Assembly (NCBI GenBank): GCA_036006525.1
Contig: DASYPP010000008.1
Span: forward strand, 1-8,464
Length of the DNA: 8,464 bases
Source of the DNA: DASYPP01 sp036006525
Lineage (GTDB): Bacteria; Gemmatimonadota; Gemmatimonadetes; Gemmatimonadales; GWC2-71-9
Reading direction: 5' to 3'
Shown here: positions 6,701 through 8,464 of the stretch, one piece after another
How positions within the stretch are numbered: position 1 is the first letter of the stretch
How the letters are laid out: each line of letters starts with the position of its first letter
Translations under genes and position numbers: made by a program
Notes under the pieces: generated by a model
Databases searched by the model: none
What the model was told of the DNA's origin: nothing
What the model saw: the letters and a program-made list of their open reading frames with translations, nothing else

Positions 6701-7854
6701 GTCACGCCGCGCGGGTCGTTCAGGTCGCCGCCGCCGTTCGTGGTGTTGCTGAACAGGGTCAGGCCGGCCTCGACACCGGGAGCGATTTCCGGGCTCTTCA
6801 GGTACTTCACGCCAACGAAGCCGGTGCCGGGGAAGAATGGCGCCGAGAAGATGGCCGGATCGAAATCCCAGCCGGCGAAGCGCGAGAAGGAGTGCTCGTA
6901 CACGTACCCCAGGTTGAACGGAAGGTTCACCGAGGAATAGTTGACACCCGCGTCACCCACGTCCATGTCGGCGCCGAAGTTGGCGAACATGTTGGTGATG
7001 GTGTACCCGGCATCCGGCAGCGAGATGCCGAACGTGGCCTCGTTGCGCTGCTGGAAGGTGTTGGCCTGCTGGATCAGGATGTCCCGCATGCCGGGCCGGA
7101 CGCCGGCGTAAGCGGCCGGGTCCAGCGAGGTGACGTTATAGAAGGTGTAGACGAAATAGACGATGTCCTCATTGCCCGACGGGAAGTTCCAGCCCATGCC
7201 CCGGGTCTCGACCACCAGGCCGAGGGGGTGCTTGCGGCCGGAGAGCAGTCCCGGGTTTCCGTCCCAGGAGAGCCACCACACGTCGCCCTGGGAGGCCGAG
7301 GTCCGGCCCTGCAGCAGGGGATCGAAGAGCAGCGCCTGGTTGTCGCCCTGGGGCACCCGCGCCGCGTTGGCCGCGAAATCGGTGGTCAGGGAATCGCAGC
7401 CGAAGCTACCGTGGCCGCAGATGAACGCGTTGTCCGCCGGGTTCTGGGTATTGAAGATCGGCTGGACCTGTTCACCATGCTGCTGGTCGCCCCGGGCGTC
7501 GAAGAAGAATGCGCCCGTGGTGTCGTTCGCCCACGGGCCGGCATCGGCGCCGAGGATACCGGCGAGCTGCAGGCCGGAATTGAAGACGTACTGGTCGGCG
7601 GTGCCCTTGGGCCAGAAACCGCCGCCGATCGTCGAGGAGTTGGTCGAGTCCACGCAGACCTCACCGGTCGCGGTCAAGCCGCAATACACCCGGTTGACGG
7701 TCAGCGCTCCAAGGGTTCGGGCGAACAGCCGGAAGCCCCGTCCCCTCACACCAGGCTCAGGTTTGGCCGACGCGAGCGTCGGCGTTACCGCAGCCAGCAC
7801 GAGGGCGAGGAGCCCGATCAGCAGCACGCCTCTCTTACGAAATAGTGAGTGCAT
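3718..7854 (-). CDS. Large secreted multidomain protein with type IX-style C-terminal sorting domain
   Basis: The predicted protein has 1378 residues. Residues 1-30 are a signal peptide (MHSLFRKRG, hydrophobic core, ASA/KPEP). Residues about 35-490 form a region I cannot assign, rich in aromatic residues and glycine. A canonical EF-hand-like loop, DANGDNVLTQEE, lies at 501-512. A fibronectin-III-like region spans about 539-797: it begins APDFFLIPGDNSVTVMW, has EGYRIYRG near 605-612 and YFYAVTAFD near 774-782, and carries a long insertion between them. About 800-1280 is unassigned beta-rich sequence. Residues about 1282-1378 resemble the type IX (Por) sorting domain: PDPYYV, RIYSSSGVLVRILE, WDVRNRNNQ, ASGVYFFHVES and KVGRFTIVN. 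All 22 cysteines lie in close pairs, fitting an oxidised extracellular protein. ATG at 7854 is preferred over 7869 because GAGG stands 5 bases before it. It lies between the TonB receptor and PorV-like genes. Its ligand or activity is unknown. Confidence 0.9.
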   Translation of the reverse strand: MHSLFRKRGVLLIGLLALVLAAVTPTLASAKPEPGVRGRGFRLFARTLGALTVNRVYCGLTATGEVCVDSTNSSTIGGGFWPKGTADQYVFNSGLQLAGILGADAGPWANDTTGAFFFDARGDQQHGEQVQPIFNTQNPADNAFICGHGSFGCDSLTTDFAANAARVPQGDNQALLFDPLLQGRTSASQGDVWWLSWDGNPGLLSGRKHPLGLVVETRGMGWNFPSGNEDIVYFVYTFYNVTSLDPAAYAGVRPGMRDILIQQANTFQQRNEATFGISLPDAGYTITNMFANFGADMDVGDAGVNYSSVNLPFNLGYVYEHSFSRFAGWDFDPAIFSAPFFPGTGFVGVKYLKSPEIAPGVEAGLTLFSNTTNGGGDLNDPRGVTQLYRYISGTLSPTFGDGACNFVPATDKICFIRATSPTDMRFFQSSGPLTLGPGEYGSIVVAYMFAAPVGPNPNCGASPSCITPGNFNIIKGMGNPSVINSGVNKVDSITGFLGFNDANGDNVLTQEEFSVVPGSLLGKALVAQAVFNAHFLLPFAPDAPDFFLIPGDNSVTVMWRPSNSETSGDPFFAIASQPQVPDPANPLVLINNVLYDPNYRQFDVEGYRIYRGRVDAPNSLKLLAQFDYAGTVISDFAGQVNPTSSCAPEIVPNPIVAGCPIVFDPIAPGVGRTAHVDIPLVGQIIQVKLGERVALGSGVIDTFVVSIDSITNPLAPDTTFSTRFLPDAAVVLIADTLLTGKGGSCDPSACPQLSDNGVPFVYTDNTPRNNFRYFYAVTAFDVNSFQSGPSNLESPRISKPVTPVRPASNFQNEAILDASVYGRDVKQSDVVVPNLDPNTGIFSKKMPASDGWNLALAAFVKQVIAAPGAITVRLDSMTLGSAYSGIATNYYATVETATDTIPLTIPIVQAVDNTQSGFSFSFTAISPDNALASRFGGDSTFTLAGKLDVTLEGNYYTDAFGRGCVNSAPGFSGGAGCDYNGARWFDGPSPTTNETVPHPNGCSNDVNTTNFVTCYNDAGTLTGVTTIFETKSYHTTPNVWRNVEGIIGGASRGADYNLYWGAGGVIDSVIDISNNVVVPFSTDIRTGSSWGVLNQSAATAAGSYDQRTELTNTDMGCVQPFPTLGTASGQLGCGAVTYVLSNTVIPGPIVLWSGPTTNARPGCTAGVGGCGAVAANNGFVLYMPGHIFTIELTGGVVPNAGTVWSMRDYIGAIRGGGNGCATCNAGADGPYIFTPQTRTMAAAGGIQVLNGVTDTIPGAEVRFTFDVINQVNAATDANLDNVHTVPDPYYVTNDFEQSTDTKIIKFVNLPQDAIVRIYSSSGVLVRILEHHSTTFGGDETWDVRNRNNQVVASGVYFFHVESGNARKVGRFTIVNFAQ

Positions 7855-7859
7855 TCTAT

Positions 7860-7863
7860 CCTC
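7860..7863 (-). promoter_or_regulatory. Ribosome binding site deciding the start of the large secreted protein
   Basis: GAGG, within AGAGAGGATAGA, lies 5 bases before ATG at 7854. The alternative in-frame ATG at 7869 has no purine-rich site before it, and using it would add five charged residues (MREDR) to the signal peptide. The spacing is slightly short. Confidence 0.5.
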
Positions 7864-7889
7864 TCTCATTCAGAATAAGGCAGTGGCCC

Positions 7890-7915
7890 GCCGGGGCCGC
7901 CGAAGCGACCCCGGC
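7890..7915 (-). promoter_or_regulatory. Stable stem-loop with UUCG tetraloop between receptor and secreted-protein genes
   Basis: On the minus strand GCCGGGGTCGC, loop TTCG, then GCGGCCCCGGC form an 11-bp stem with one U-G pair. The loop is the exceptionally stable C(UUCG)G tetraloop. Three further pairs (C-G and two U-G) could extend the stem to 7887-7918. It begins 11 bases after the receptor stop codon. No T-run follows directly; TTATTCT comes about 12 bases later. It is probably a 3'-end stabilising or processing hairpin, or a partial terminator that lowers expression of the genes downstream. Confidence 0.6.
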
Positions 7916-7926
7916 AAGACCGGAGA

Positions 7927-8464
7927 CTAGAAGTTCACCTCAAAGCCCAACCGGAGCCGCCGGGGCGTATCCGTGAAGTTGTCGATCGCCCGGCCGGTGA
8001 GATACGAAGCCGTGGACGCCGCTTCCTGCTCGGCCACCGTGAAGACGTGGTCGCCGTTGCCGTAGCGCTCTTCCGCCCGGATCAGGTAGACGCAGCTGGG
8101 CGCGGTCGGCTGGTTCTGCTGATTCACCCAGTTGCCGCAGCCGCTGGCCACGGCGCCGCCGAAGCGGAGATCGATCGAGCCATCGTTCAACCGCACCGAG
8201 TTCGCGATCGCTTCATTCGCGAAGCCCGAGCTGTCGGAGCTCAGCTGCCGCTTCCGCTCTTCCTCGCTCACCACGTCGTTGGTGGTGGCGAAGACGTTGA
8301 TGATGTTCTTGAAGTTCAGGATGTTCCGGGCGTCCACGTAGGCGGTGATGTCCAGCCCGCCGATGCCGAAGCCCTTGGTGAACTTCATGTCCAGCTGCTT
8401 GTAGGCCGGACGCCGGGCGCCGAAGAAGTCGCCCGCGAACAGCCGGGAGCAGACCCCGCCGGAA
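7927..8464 (-). CDS. TonB-dependent outer-membrane receptor (C-terminal 178 residues, 5' end outside window)
   Basis: The frame is open from the right edge to a TAG stop, so the ATG at 8388 is an internal methionine, not the start. The fragment holds the last strands of a TonB-dependent receptor barrel. KQLDMKFTKGF and DITAYVDARNILNFKN, near residues 22-52, match the penultimate part of this family, where LD-x-R/K-x-x-K and a D-A-x-N-L-x-x motif are common. A long loop carries a Cys pair (fragment residues 109 and 124). The end, PRRLRLGFEVNF, has the terminal Phe expected of a BAM-inserted barrel. Such receptors use TonB and the proton motive force to bring large or scarce ligands across the outer membrane. 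The substrate cannot be told, because the plug and most of the barrel are missing. The secreted-protein gene follows after 72 bases. Confidence 0.85.
   Translation of the reverse strand, partial: SGGVCSRLFAGDFFGARRPAYKQLDMKFTKGFGIGGLDITAYVDARNILNFKNIINVFATTNDVVSEEERKRQLSSDSSGFANEAIANSVRLNDGSIDLRFGGAVASGCGNWVNQQNQPTAPSCVYLIRAEERYGNGDHVFTVAEQEAASTASYLTGRAIDNFTDTPRRLRLGFEVNF

Noticed and set aside
5830..7845. 671-codon open frame on the plus strand, antisense to the secreted-protein gene
   Set aside because: The product is dominated by Arg, His, Gly and Val without recognisable domains or hydrophobic pattern, as expected from the complement of a GC-rich coding region. The minus-strand frame has a signal peptide, domain motifs and a ribosome site.

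Overview
This window looks like a slice of a high-GC genome from the Gemmatimonadota or a neighbouring phylum of the Bacteroidota/Chlorobi superphylum. The reasons are a GWxTD-domain protein, a PorV/PorQ-family outer-membrane protein, a very large secreted protein with a type IX-style C-terminal sorting domain, and a TonB-dependent receptor. GC-rich codons and clear Shine-Dalgarno sequences before the genes argue against an ordinary Bacteroidota genome. The phylum assignment is inference; there is no rRNA or other marker gene here.

All five genes lie on the minus strand. In order of transcription (right to left) they are: the C-terminal end of a TonB-dependent outer-membrane receptor (7927-8464, cut by the window edge); a 1378-residue secreted multidomain protein with a signal peptide, an EF-hand-like loop, a fibronectin-III-like region and a C-terminal sorting domain (3718-7854); a 376-residue PorV/PorQ-like beta-barrel (2523-3653); a 473-residue GWxTD-domain protein starting at TTG (992-2413); and the N-terminal 302 residues of a lipoprotein with two IPT/TIG-like repeats (1-906, cut by the other edge). 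The gaps are only 64-109 bases, so no gene-free stretch exceeds 300 bases. I see no tRNA, rRNA, insertion sequence or CRISPR array.

The set reads as one cell-envelope export and surface cassette. A TonB-dependent receptor imports across the outer membrane. The large protein is a likely cargo of a type IX-like secretion route. The PorV-like barrel belongs to the family that carries such cargo. The GWxTD protein and the lipoprotein are exported partners of unknown function. Each of the four gaps holds an inverted repeat beginning 3-15 bases after the upstream stop codon. One is a C(UUCG)G hairpin and one has a GCGA (GNRA) loop. The gap before the GWxTD gene is almost filled by an AT-rich palindrome built of eight-base units, which may be a mobile repeat. 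No promoter is visible in the window, so transcription probably begins upstream of the receptor gene, beyond the right edge.
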